In this document: in pieces, positions 1-5,556 of the stretch
Layout: each line of letters starts with the position of its first letter
How positions within the stretch are numbered: the first letter of the stretch is position 1
Assembly: GCA_023434825.1 (NCBI GenBank)
Contig: JAEYSH010000169.1
Span: 1 to 10,509, forward strand
DNA from: Methanobacteriota archaeon
Lineage (GTDB): Archaea; Methanobacteriota; Methanobacteria; Methanobacteriales; Methanobacteriaceae
Direction of reading: 5' to 3'
Length of the DNA stretch: 10,509 nt
Notes under the pieces: model-generated
The model's input: only the letters and a program-made list of their open reading frames with translations
The model's database searches: none
What the model was told of the DNA's origin: nothing
Position numbers and translations under genes: made by a program

Positions 1-631
1 GTGTTGGGTAGCTCTTGATAGGGGACTTAAAATAGCAGCGCGTAAAGATGCAAGTCAGCAGTTTAAGGAATGGGAAGAAACAAAAAATAAAATAAAGACA
101 TCTATGCTTGATAAAGGTTTCAACAAAGAATTAAATAGTTTTGTTCAGTATTATGATTCTAATGTCATTGATGCAACAAGTGTCCTTATACCTCAGCTTG
201 GATTTTTACCCTATGATGATCCGAGAATTCAGGGTACTATTAATGCGGTTATGGAAAATTTAATGACGGAAAATGGATTTATTTATCGTTACAAAAATGA
301 TGATGGGCTTTCTGGAGATGAAGGTTGTTTTGCACTTTGTTCTTTCTGGCTTGTTGATTCTCTTACGCTTTCAGGCAGATTAGAAGAAGCTGAAAGAATA
401 TTTGTAAATGTACTTCAACAAATTAGTCCACTTGGCCTATTATCTGAAGAAATTGATCCTGTTACCAAAAAACAATTAGGTAATTTCCCTCAAGCTTTCA
501 GCCATATAGGTTTAATTAACAGTGCATTATACATTAGTATTGCTAAAGGCTGTGAAGCTAGGGGTCCAAGACCGCAGGGGATTAAACACAGCATACTACC
601 TAAAACTAAACCTCTAAAAATAAAAAAATAG
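1..631 (+). CDS. GH15 family glycoside hydrolase (glucoamylase/trehalase-like), C-terminal part
   Basis: The gene enters from the left edge: the frame is open from base 2, before the first internal ATG at 104, and begins with CWVALDRGLKIA, a typical GH15 stretch, so the true start lies outside the window. About 209 residues are visible. Family hallmarks are QLGFLPYDDPRI, DEGCFALCSFWLVDSL followed by a GRLEEAE helix, and LGLLSEEIDP leading into LGNFPQAFSHIGLIN. In GH15 enzymes the catalytic acid and base are glutamates in the (alpha/alpha)6 barrel; here the likely ones are the Glu before CFALCSFW and one in the SEE motif (family knowledge). The product would hydrolyse alpha-glucosidic bonds in glycogen-like glucan or trehalose. 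The basic tail (KTKPLKIKK) looks like a normal C-terminus. No lesion is seen. The substrate cannot be fixed from this fragment. Confidence 0.9.
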   Translation, partial: CWVALDRGLKIAARKDASQQFKEWEETKNKIKTSMLDKGFNKELNSFVQYYDSNVIDATSVLIPQLGFLPYDDPRIQGTINAVMENLMTENGFIYRYKNDDGLSGDEGCFALCSFWLVDSLTLSGRLEEAERIFVNVLQQISPLGLLSEEIDPVTKKQLGNFPQAFSHIGLINSALYISIAKGCEARGPRPQGIKHSILPKTKPLKIKK

Positions 632-659
632 CTTATAAAACTTTTAATAAAATTAATTT

Positions 660-674
660 AAAAATAAAAAAAAT
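660..674 (-). terminator. Oligo-T terminator of the pth2...aEF-1beta operon
   Basis: The + strand reads as an almost pure A-tract just past the aEF-1beta stop codon, so the minus-strand transcript ends in a run of U. Archaeal RNA polymerase commonly terminates at such oligo-T stretches without a hairpin. It lies in the 56-base gap between the converging GH15 and aEF-1beta genes. Confidence 0.45.
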
Positions 675-687
675 ATTTGAAAGATAA

Positions 688-957
688 TTACATTAATCTT
701 CCAACATCAGTAACGGTTACATTACTTACGCCGTTTATTTTAGCGAAGTTTTCTTCTGCTTGTTCAGTTCCACCTTCACCATCATCAACTATAACCATTA
801 CATTAAGAGCTACAAGACCAAATGCTATTGGTTCATCTTCTATTTTATGAAATTCAGTGCCTTCAGGAATTGCTGCTTGAATATCTTTTTTCATTTGCTC
901 TAAATCAACTTCAGGGCTTTCTGGCATTATTTTAATTGTTGCTAATACTTCTCCCAT
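688..957 (-). CDS. ef1b: Archaeal translation elongation factor aEF-1beta
   Basis: This is an 89-residue protein, the usual length of archaeal EF-1beta, which corresponds to the C-terminal exchange domain of eukaryotic EF-1beta. It is the guanine nucleotide exchange factor that reloads EF-1alpha with GTP in the cytosol during elongation. Recognisable features are the N-terminal strand MGEVLATIKIMPESPEVDLE, the PIAFGLVALNVMVIV core strand, an acidic DDGEGGTEQAEE segment and the C-terminal GVSNVTVTDVGRL strand, giving the ferredoxin-like alpha/beta sandwich of the family. The ATG is preceded by a GGTGAT ribosome-binding site. It is the last gene of a four-gene minus-strand cluster, 45 bases after the Zn-ribbon gene, a pairing widely seen in archaea. 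No anomaly is visible. Confidence 0.95.
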   Translation of the reverse strand: MGEVLATIKIMPESPEVDLEQMKKDIQAAIPEGTEFHKIEDEPIAFGLVALNVMVIVDDGEGGTEQAEENFAKINGVSNVTVTDVGRLM

Positions 958-1002
958 ATTATCACCTTAATTAAATTTAATAAATTCTAAAGATTTAAAA
1001 GC

Positions 1003-1168
<166 letters not shown>

Positions 1169-1209
1169 ATAAACCTCCATAAATTTCAATTTTGATGTTC
1201 CGGAAATTT

Positions 1210-1860
1210 TCAATTTCCTTTAACTCCAATAAACGTATATTTCGAACTTTTACCTTCAATTATAGAAATAGCTCTTTGTGGATATTTTCCATTAACAACA
1301 TAACAATCTAATTTGTATTTAAGTAAAAGCTCGGGTAAATTTTCATCAACTGATGTTTCACCAAAAGTTAGTAGTTTTTTAGCACTTATATTCTTTATAA
1401 GTTTTGCCCCATCAATAGATGGATGGCTATCATATATACCATCTACATTTGTTACTATTAATATTTTGCTTTTAATAAGTGATGCTATATAAACTGAGAT
1501 AGAATCTGATGTCACATTCCATGAGTGTTCCAACGGGTCAAGATACTCGAACAATTTAGAAGGGAGAAATACTGGAATTTTACCTTCATTTAATAGTTTT
1601 TTTGCATCTTCTAAAGAATAAACAGCTTCTGCACCATCCACTTTATCTGCAACAAGCATTCCAATGATGTCCATACATAAAATAGCAGTTTTATGTGAAG
1701 CAGTTTCTGAAAAACTATTCTCTTTATCATATTTTCTTATCTTATTTGCAAATACACCGCCACCACATATGACAATGGCGCGCTTACCAATAAGAGATTT
1801 GCAGAACTTAATTGCATCTTCAGGGAATAAACTTCCACCTAATTTAACTACCCATTCCAT
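1210..1860 (-). CDS. mfnE: Amino-acid-kinase-family protein, probable MfnE (aminomethylfuran phosphate kinase)
   Basis: A 216-residue protein of the amino acid kinase fold. The N-terminal VVKLGGSLF phosphate-binding loop (residues 4-12), ICGGGVFANKIRKY (31-44), the acidic nucleotide/Mg segment SWNVTSDSISVYIA and KILIVTNVDGIYDSHP are all diagnostic. The size and lack of a regulatory ACT domain match the archaeal COG2054 group, to which MfnE of methanofuran biosynthesis belongs. MfnE phosphorylates 5-(aminomethyl)-3-furanmethanol phosphate to the diphosphate, which is then coupled to tyramine-glutamate. Methanofuran is the C1 carrier of the first step of methanogenesis. The gene lies 23 bases downstream of pth2 and 45 bases upstream of the Zn-ribbon gene on the same strand, so it is probably co-transcribed with translation genes. 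The ribosome-binding site is weak (GTGATG close to the ATG). The MfnE name rests on family size and fold, not on a substrate-specific residue. Confidence 0.82.
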   Translation of the reverse strand: MEWVVKLGGSLFPEDAIKFCKSLIGKRAIVICGGGVFANKIRKYDKENSFSETASHKTAILCMDIIGMLVADKVDGAEAVYSLEDAKKLLNEGKIPVFLPSKLFEYLDPLEHSWNVTSDSISVYIASLIKSKILIVTNVDGIYDSHPSIDGAKLIKNISAKKLLTFGETSVDENLPELLLKYKLDCYVVNGKYPQRAISIIEGKSSKYTFIGVKGN

Positions 1861-1883
1861 TGCATCACAAATCTATAAGTTTA

Positions 1884-2222
1884 TTACATCAATTTCAAAT
1901 CATTAGTAATTTTATCTATTTTTTCATCTTCATCAGGCCCTATTCCAAGACAGGTAACTGTTCCTTTTGGTAATTCTGTCCTTCCAGCATCTTGTACAAG
2001 ATATATAGGAATATCAGTGCTTTTTGCAATTTCGTACACTTCATAAAGTTCCCTTAAATCTTTGACTTTGACAACTACCTTTTTTTCGCCTTCTGACTCC
2101 CATTTCCTGATTTTTTGAAGATCAGCTTTTTTGTAAGCACCTAAACTTGCATGACATGCTTGTGCTGCCATTTTTCCCTTTCCCATTTTTAGATCTGCCC
2201 TTATTACCATGACCTGTTTCAT
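1884..2222 (-). CDS. pth2: Peptidyl-tRNA hydrolase, Pth2 type
   Basis: A 112-residue archaeal/eukaryal-type peptidyl-tRNA hydrolase, which cleaves the ester of peptidyl-tRNA released from stalled ribosomes and so recycles tRNA. It has the signature MKQVMVIRADLKMGKGK, then AAQACHASLGAYKKA, and the C-terminal AGRTELPKGTVTCLGIGPD block that shapes the active site. I start it at the ATG at 2222-2220. A longer reading from a TTG at 2234 adds four codons, but they contain the GGTGA ribosome-binding site, which lies 5 bases before this ATG, and the family begins with MKQ/MVIRADL. It is the first gene of the minus-strand pth2-mfnE-Zn-ribbon-ef1b cluster, with a TATA box about 48 bases upstream. Confidence 0.95.
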   Translation of the reverse strand: MKQVMVIRADLKMGKGKMAAQACHASLGAYKKADLQKIRKWESEGEKKVVVKVKDLRELYEVYEIAKSTDIPIYLVQDAGRTELPKGTVTCLGIGPDEDEKIDKITNDLKLM

Positions 2223-2267
2223 AATTTTCACCAAATTGAAAAAAATAAGCTTTAAATAATCTTAATT

Positions 2268-2279
2268 CAATTTATAACC
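2268..2279 (-). promoter_or_regulatory. TATA-box promoter of the pth2 operon
   Basis: The minus strand reads GGTTATAAATTG here. Its centre is near 2273, which predicts a transcription start around 2248 and a leader of about 26 bases containing the GGTGA ribosome-binding site of pth2. Spacing and sequence fit archaeal TATA elements. Confidence 0.5.
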
Positions 2280-2293
2280 AAAATTTGATTACT

Positions 2294-2328
2294 CTATTAT
2301 TATATTTTAGTCAAATATAAAATAATAG
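2294..2328. repeat. Imperfect 14-bp inverted repeat
   Basis: Arms at 2294-2307 and 2313-2328 pair over 14 bp with one 2-base bulge and a 5-base loop (TAGTC). It sits between the T-tract behind the lipoprotein gene and the TATA box of the pth2 operon. It could be an RNA hairpin at a transcript end or a DNA operator, but all stem bases except the terminal C/G pair are A/T, so chance is a real possibility. Confidence 0.35.
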
Positions 2329-2336
2329 TTTTTGAA

Positions 2337-2362
2337 ATAAAAAAAGAAAAAAATAAAATAAA
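2337..2362 (-). terminator. Oligo-T terminator after the lipoprotein gene
   Basis: Immediately past the stop codon at 2366 the minus strand becomes almost all T (TTTATTTTATTTTTTTC and on). This is the typical form of an archaeal terminator and separates this gene from the pth2 operon downstream. Confidence 0.5.
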
Positions 2363-2365
2363 TAC

Positions 2366-2926
2366 TTACTGTACTTTGAAAGTATTTATTATTGCATCAA
2401 AATTAGCCTGTTGACCCTGGAATTGGCTAGGTAACGCTCCGCAGAGTATTACGTAAATATATCCATTTTTCTCAAGCCATACTGCCTGTTCCTGTTTTTG
2501 AACACCGCTAACGTCCACAGTATGTACATTTACATATGCTGTAGTCCCATCAACAGTTCTTGTGCTTTCAGAAACTGTTTTAAAGCTTGGATTTTGTTGA
2601 GCAAATTGCTGATATGTAGAATCATAAACCTGTTTTAAGGTTGATCCAGACGGCATTGCAACTTTTTGTACAACTACAAGTGTATTCACGTTTCCTGTTG
2701 AGCTATCCACTGAACTTGGGTCTCCAAATGCTACTACAGCATTAGGTGATGTTATCTGTTGAAGTTCTTGCCAGCTTTCGGGATAACTAAATGATACTTC
2801 GCTTCCAGAATATTGTTTTGTAGGCACAGTTGGTTGAGTTGAAGCCTGATCGCTTGAAGTAGTACAACCAGATGCCAAAACCACTAAAGCTAAAATAGCT
2901 ATTACAAATAATGCATATTTTTTCAT
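2366..2926 (-). CDS. PsbP-like secreted lipoprotein
   Basis: A 186-residue exported protein. The N-terminus is MKKYALFVIAILALVVLASG followed by Cys, a lipoprotein signal with lipobox L-A-S-G-C (Cys21), then a Ser/Thr/Gln-rich tether of about 20 residues. The folded domain starts at SGSEVSFSYPESWQEL, the opening of PsbP/DUF1795-type domains, and ends with FQGQQANFDAIINTFKVQ, also typical of that fold. Such PsbP-related lipoproteins are common in Methanobacteriales and their function is unknown. I start at the ATG at 2926. A longer reading from 2938 would place the GGGGGA ribosome-binding site inside the coding region. The gene stands alone, with its own TATA box and a T-rich terminator. Fold assignment is fairly sure; no role is assigned. 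Confidence 0.82.
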   Translation of the reverse strand: MKKYALFVIAILALVVLASGCTTSSDQASTQPTVPTKQYSGSEVSFSYPESWQELQQITSPNAVVAFGDPSSVDSSTGNVNTLVVVQKVAMPSGSTLKQVYDSTYQQFAQQNPSFKTVSESTRTVDGTTAYVNVHTVDVSGVQKQEQAVWLEKNGYIYVILCGALPSQFQGQQANFDAIINTFKVQ

Positions 2927-2970
2927 TTTTTCCCCCATTTTAGATTGACAGTATTCTATGGGCTTTACTG

Positions 2971-2984
2971 TTATATATATTTAC
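2971..2984 (-). promoter_or_regulatory. TATA-box promoter of the PsbP-like lipoprotein
   Basis: The minus strand reads GTAAATATATATAA, centred near 2977. This predicts initiation near 2952 and a leader of about 25 bases ending at the GGGGGA ribosome-binding site and ATG at 2926. Confidence 0.5.
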
Positions 2985-3074
2985 TTGAAAAGCAAAATTA
3001 GTCAGAATTAACAATATTTACATTATGAAAATAATATTGATTATTCAAACCAGACATCCCTTTTATAAAATATA

Positions 3075-3104
3075 AGTCCATTTGATATCATGTTAAAATG
3101 GACT
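3075..3104. promoter_or_regulatory. 9-bp perfect inverted repeat, candidate operator
   Basis: AGTCCATTT at 3075-3083 and AAATGGACT at 3096-3104 are perfect reverse complements separated by 12 bases. Allowing one extra A the match extends to 12 bp (TATA-AGTCC). The arm centres are about 21 bases (two helical turns) apart, as expected for a dimeric DNA-binding protein. It lies just upstream of the TATA-like elements at 3119-3147 that precede the tandem membrane-protein genes, so it is a candidate activator or repressor site. The binding protein is unknown. Confidence 0.45.
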
Positions 3105-3118
3105 ATAATTTTTAAACT

Positions 3119-3147
3119 GGTATAAAAATTCCTCAATATTTATAAGG
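3119..3147 (+). promoter_or_regulatory. Two TATA-like elements before the tandem membrane-protein genes
   Basis: GGTATAAAAATT at 3119-3130 would start transcription near 3149, about 20 bases before the ATG. ATATTTATAAGG at 3136-3147 would start it near 3167, two bases before the ATG, giving a leaderless message. No Shine-Dalgarno sequence is seen immediately before the ATG at 3169, which favours the second. Confidence 0.4.
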
Positions 3148-3168
3148 ACAAATATTATATCTAGTATA

Positions 3169-3489
3169 ATGGCATATGAATTCATTCCAATCTCTTTAAT
3201 GGTTATAATAATTTATTTAATAACTTATACCCTTCTAAAAGAAGATGTAACCACCAAAGCAATGCATATGAAATTATGGAACTTAATAATCCTATTTAGC
3301 TGCCTAATCCTGGTGATAATTTCAATTATACTCACATTTATTATAGAATATAGTTTTGACACTTCTTTAGCTTCAGACATTCTTTTCTGGCATGTTGAAT
3401 TCGGTATAGCGTTAGTTCCAGTTGCAATTATTCATATTTACTTCTATAGAAAATCTTTTAGAAAAATCACATTAAGAGGAGCAATATAA
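3169..3489 (+). CDS. Small membrane protein with His-X13-His helix, first of tandem pair
   Basis: A 106-residue, almost entirely hydrophobic protein with three predicted membrane helices at about 6-22, 38-60 and 72-95, and a basic C-terminus (YRKSFRKITLRG). The last helix reads LFWHVEFGIALVPVAIIHIY, with His75 and His89 exactly 14 apart, one near each membrane face, plus Gly79. This pattern resembles DUF4405/b-type-cytochrome helices, where such histidines bind heme; heme binding here is inference only. It is a clear paralogue of the next gene (shared IYLITY, W-X37-H and LFWHVE-G), whose ATG overlaps this stop codon, so the two are probably made together in comparable amounts. No ribosome-binding site precedes the ATG, so the message may be leaderless. 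I do not recognise a named family member and give no symbol. Confidence 0.75.
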   Translation: MAYEFIPISLMVIIIYLITYTLLKEDVTTKAMHMKLWNLIILFSCLILVIISIILTFIIEYSFDTSLASDILFWHVEFGIALVPVAIIHIYFYRKSFRKITLRGAI

Positions 3490-3929
3490 TGAAAAATTCA
3501 CTTATAATTCTCTTTATTATTGCTTTAATTGCGCCTATGGCTGTTTATGCTGAAGATAATCCTGATTCTTCATCTGCAGTAGCACAGGGTTACAATCCAG
3601 AATACAATGTTTTACCAATAATATTAAGCCTGATTATGATTTATCTTATCACTTATTTGACATATGACAATAAAAACATTAAAAGACGTACATTTAAACA
3701 AATATGGAGCTTAGTACTGGTTGGAAGCTTTATTTTTGTGGGAATCGGGGGCATAATACTTTCAATTTTAGCAGATTATAATTTAGTTCTTCCATTTGAC
3801 TTTAATTTATTGTTCTGGCATGTTGAAGCTGGAATAATACTTGCAACCACATCAATTTTCCATATACATATTCACTGGAAAGCCTTTAAAAAAGTTTTAA
3901 AAGGAACATGGAAAGCAGAAATAGAATAA
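3489..3929 (+). CDS. Exported/membrane His-X13-His protein, second of tandem pair
   Basis: A 146-residue paralogue of the upstream gene with an added N-terminal signal peptide (residues 1-21, cleavage after VYA) and a short polar segment (EDNPDSSSAVAQGYNPEYN) that would face outside. Three helices follow at about 42-58, 72-94 and 106-127. The last reads LLFWHVEAGIILATTSIFHI and continues HIHWK: His111 and His125 are 14 apart as in the partner, with extra His127 and His129. The H-x3-G ... H-x3-H-W-K arrangement closely resembles DUF4405/cytochrome-b-like helices. The ATG shares its first base with the last base of the preceding stop (TAATG), implying translational coupling. A joint role in membrane electron transfer is inferred. 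An alternative is a non-heme metal or structural role. Confidence 0.75.
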   Translation: MKNSLIILFIIALIAPMAVYAEDNPDSSSAVAQGYNPEYNVLPIILSLIMIYLITYLTYDNKNIKRRTFKQIWSLVLVGSFIFVGIGGIILSILADYNLVLPFDFNLLFWHVEAGIILATTSIFHIHIHWKAFKKVLKGTWKAEIE

Positions 3930-3990
3930 AAATTTAATTCATTTGTTAAAAATTTCCAATATTTTGATTTTAATTTAAAAAAGAAAAATA

Positions 3991-4014
3991 GATCAAAAGT
4001 TTTATCTTTTGATC
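3991..4014 (-). terminator. Hairpin plus T-tract terminator of the wall-binding protein gene
   Basis: GATCAAAAG (3991-3999) and CTTTTGATC (4006-4014) form a perfect 9-bp stem with a 6-base loop. Read on the minus strand it lies 19 bases past the stop codon and is followed by TATTTTTCTTTTTT, exactly the layout of a bacterial intrinsic terminator. On the + strand the T-run after it is poorer, so it mainly serves the minus-strand gene. Confidence 0.6.
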
Positions 4015-4033
4015 ACATTGATTTACATTTTAT

Positions 4034-4942
4034 TTAGCTAGAAGCTAAAACCCTCATTCCAGGCTTACTTGAAGTCGCCTTGAACATAGTACTGTACCCA
4101 TAGCTTGAATACGGTACATCTACCCATGCTCCGTTTTGATACAACTGTACTGACCTGTGTTTTGAAGAATAAGCAGTACTGTACTGAACTATTCTAGATT
4201 TGATACCTGCTGCAGACAATTTGGAGTATAAATAGGCACTCATTGCCCAGCAATCACCACTTCCAATACTCATCATTCCAGCAGCAGTACTTGCTGAATG
4301 GCTGTAACCATACTTAGCACCGCTTGCAAGAATTGCAGATAATGAAGATGATGATGTTACGCTTTTTTTAGCAGTTGTTGTTTTACTTGCTGTTGAAGTT
4401 GCAACTTTAGTTTTTTTAGTTGTAGAAACCTTCTTTGAAACTGTAGTCTTTTTATCTTCTTTTGTTTTATCATTTGTAGTGTTTGTTGCACTTACTTCGC
4501 TAGATTTTTTACTTGTTTTATGAGTGTAATTAGTTAAATTATTTGTTGAAACACTTGATTTGGTAAATACAGATTTACCTGTCTTTTTTTCCATTGAATT
4601 AATAGTCTGGTTTGCTACCCATCCGTCCACAACGATTTTTGAATCATTCTGGAACATTTTAACTGCTTCTTTAGTGTATGGGCCAAAAGATCCATCTAGA
4701 TCTCCGGAATAATATCCATGATTTTTCAGCCATTTTTGTAATTCAACAACATATTTTCCTTCAGAACCCTTTTCTAAACCTTTAGTTTTGAGTTCTCCAT
4801 ATTTAATTATATTATTAGATGCATTTACTGTTACGCTTTGATTTACATCTGTATTTTGAATTTCAGCTGCAGTTGCAAATGGCAACATACTGAAAATCAC
4901 GCATAATACAGCTACAGCTGTATATGCAAATTTCTTCGTAAT
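4034..4942 (-). CDS. Secreted wall-binding protein: PG_binding_1 + Ser/Thr/Lys linker + transglutaminase-like domain, probable ATT start
   Basis: About 302 residues if begun at the ATT at 4942. The only canonical in-frame start, a GTG at 4900, falls inside the hydrophobic core of the signal peptide and has no ribosome-binding site. With the ATT start the N-terminus becomes (M)TKKFAYTAVAVLCVIFSML ending PFATA, a complete signal peptide, GGAGG lies 7 bases upstream, and a TATA box fits. Numbered from the GTG, residues 38-103 are a peptidoglycan-binding repeat (KGSEGKYVVELQKWLKNHGY, DLDGSFGPYTKEAVKMFQ). Residues 105-187 are a low-complexity Ser/Thr/Lys linker. Residues 188-288 are transglutaminase-like with a Cys-His-Asp triad: Cys217 (GDCWAMS), His248 (KHRSVQL) and Asp261 (WVDVPYSSYG). 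Pseudomurein endoisopeptidases use such a triad, so an autolysin or wall-remodelling role in the pseudomurein is plausible. Substrate and activity are inferred. Confidence 0.82.
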   Translation of the reverse strand: MTKKFAYTAVAVLCVIFSMLPFATAAEIQNTDVNQSVTVNASNNIIKYGELKTKGLEKGSEGKYVVELQKWLKNHGYYSGDLDGSFGPYTKEAVKMFQNDSKIVVDGWVANQTINSMEKKTGKSVFTKSSVSTNNLTNYTHKTSKKSSEVSATNTTNDKTKEDKKTTVSKKVSTTKKTKVATSTASKTTTAKKSVTSSSSLSAILASGAKYGYSHSASTAAGMMSIGSGDCWAMSAYLYSKLSAAGIKSRIVQYSTAYSSKHRSVQLYQNGAWVDVPYSSYGYSTMFKATSSKPGMRVLASS

Positions 4943-4949
4943 TATACCG

Positions 4950-4954
4950 CCTCC
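4950..4954 (-). promoter_or_regulatory. Ribosome-binding site (GGAGG) that decides the ATT start
   Basis: GGAGG on the minus strand is followed by CGGTATA and then ATT ACG AAG AAA TTT, in frame with the signal peptide. No ATG, GTG or TTG lies in that frame between an upstream stop near 4986 and the GTG at 4900. The spacing of 7 bases is ideal for the ATT. Confidence 0.55.
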
Positions 4955-4981
4955 GCTTCCATGACAAAAGCCATGGAGTCG

Positions 4982-4990
4982 TTTTTATAA
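4982..4990 (-). promoter_or_regulatory. TATA box of the wall-binding protein gene
   Basis: The minus strand reads TTATAAAAA, centred near 4986, predicting initiation near 4961. The leader would be only about 19 bases and contain GGAGG followed by the ATT start, which is part of the case for that start. A TCCATG/CATGGA inverted repeat (6-bp arms, 8-base loop, 4959-4978) lies between the TATA box and the predicted start site and could be an operator. Confidence 0.55.
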
Positions 4991-5556
4991 CCAAAAATAA
5001 CCTTTTTGGAATCAGCCAAAATTATCAAAATACAAAAATAGTATTTCAAACAATTTTTAATATTATCAAATCTGTGGCAAAAAATTCCCCGAACAGTTAT
5101 TTTCGGATGCATTGTACTTCAATTCAAGATCATATATAAAGGTTTTGTTTTTATTTCAAAAAAAAGACATTATTAGCGCTTTTTATTTAATTTAAAACCA
5201 TTTATAAGCTTTTTTATAGGTTGTTATCGAGAAGAAATTTTTGCAATGCTATTTTCAAAAAATAAGCCCAGTTTAAACTTAATTTAAATAAAAAGGCAGT
5301 ATTCTACAATTTTATAAAAGAGTGTATGCAGCAGAGAAAAGTTCTTAATATCCAAATAATAGTGAAAAAATAAATAATATACATAAATACCTATGAAATT
5401 GAATAATACAATTTAAAGATATTTTAAGTAAATTCAAAATGTTTTAAAGCTTTTTCTTAAATAAGTTGATTTTCTCGTTTTTAGCTTTAAATTCCAATTT
5501 TAAAGCCTTTTTGAAACGTGCTTATAAACCCTTAAAAAGTCATTTAGAAAATATTC

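Larger units (their letters stand above)
4943..5556. other. AT-rich intergenic region without a recognisable gene
   Basis: These 614 bases hold the promoter and leader of the wall-binding protein gene at the left end. The rest is AT-rich with short tracts of the type TTTTAAAGC(C)TTTTT near 5441 and 5499, a TATA-like CATATATAAAGG at 5131-5142 (+ strand) with no clear gene after it, and a weak CCGAA/TTCGG hairpin at 5089-5106. I found no tRNA, convincing C/D-box RNA, CRISPR or coding region with a ribosome-binding site. A small untranslated RNA cannot be excluded. Confidence 0.5.

Noticed and set aside
1664..1906. Open frame of 80 codons on the + strand
   Set aside because: It lies antisense to the MfnE-like kinase and pth2, both with clear family motifs. 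Its product shows no recognisable domain.
3012..3039. CAATATT/AATATTG inverted repeat
   Set aside because: The core AATATT is itself a palindrome in AT-rich DNA, so such a match is expected by chance.
5089..5106. CCGAA/TTCGG hairpin
   Set aside because: Only 5 bp with an 8-base loop and no T-tract; too weak to call a terminator or operator.
4942..5112. Minus-strand open frame of 56 codons (begins MHPKITVRG, ends MEAEAV) just before the wall-protein gene
   Set aside because: No ribosome-binding site, no domain, and it runs through the TATA box of the downstream gene. Its stop overlaps the ATT start, so coupling is conceivable, but the promoter position argues against it being transcribed in the same message.
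5326..5373. Short + strand open frame (MQQRKVLNIQ...) in the long spacer
   Set aside because: Only 15 residues, no ribosome-binding site and no promoter at a suitable distance.
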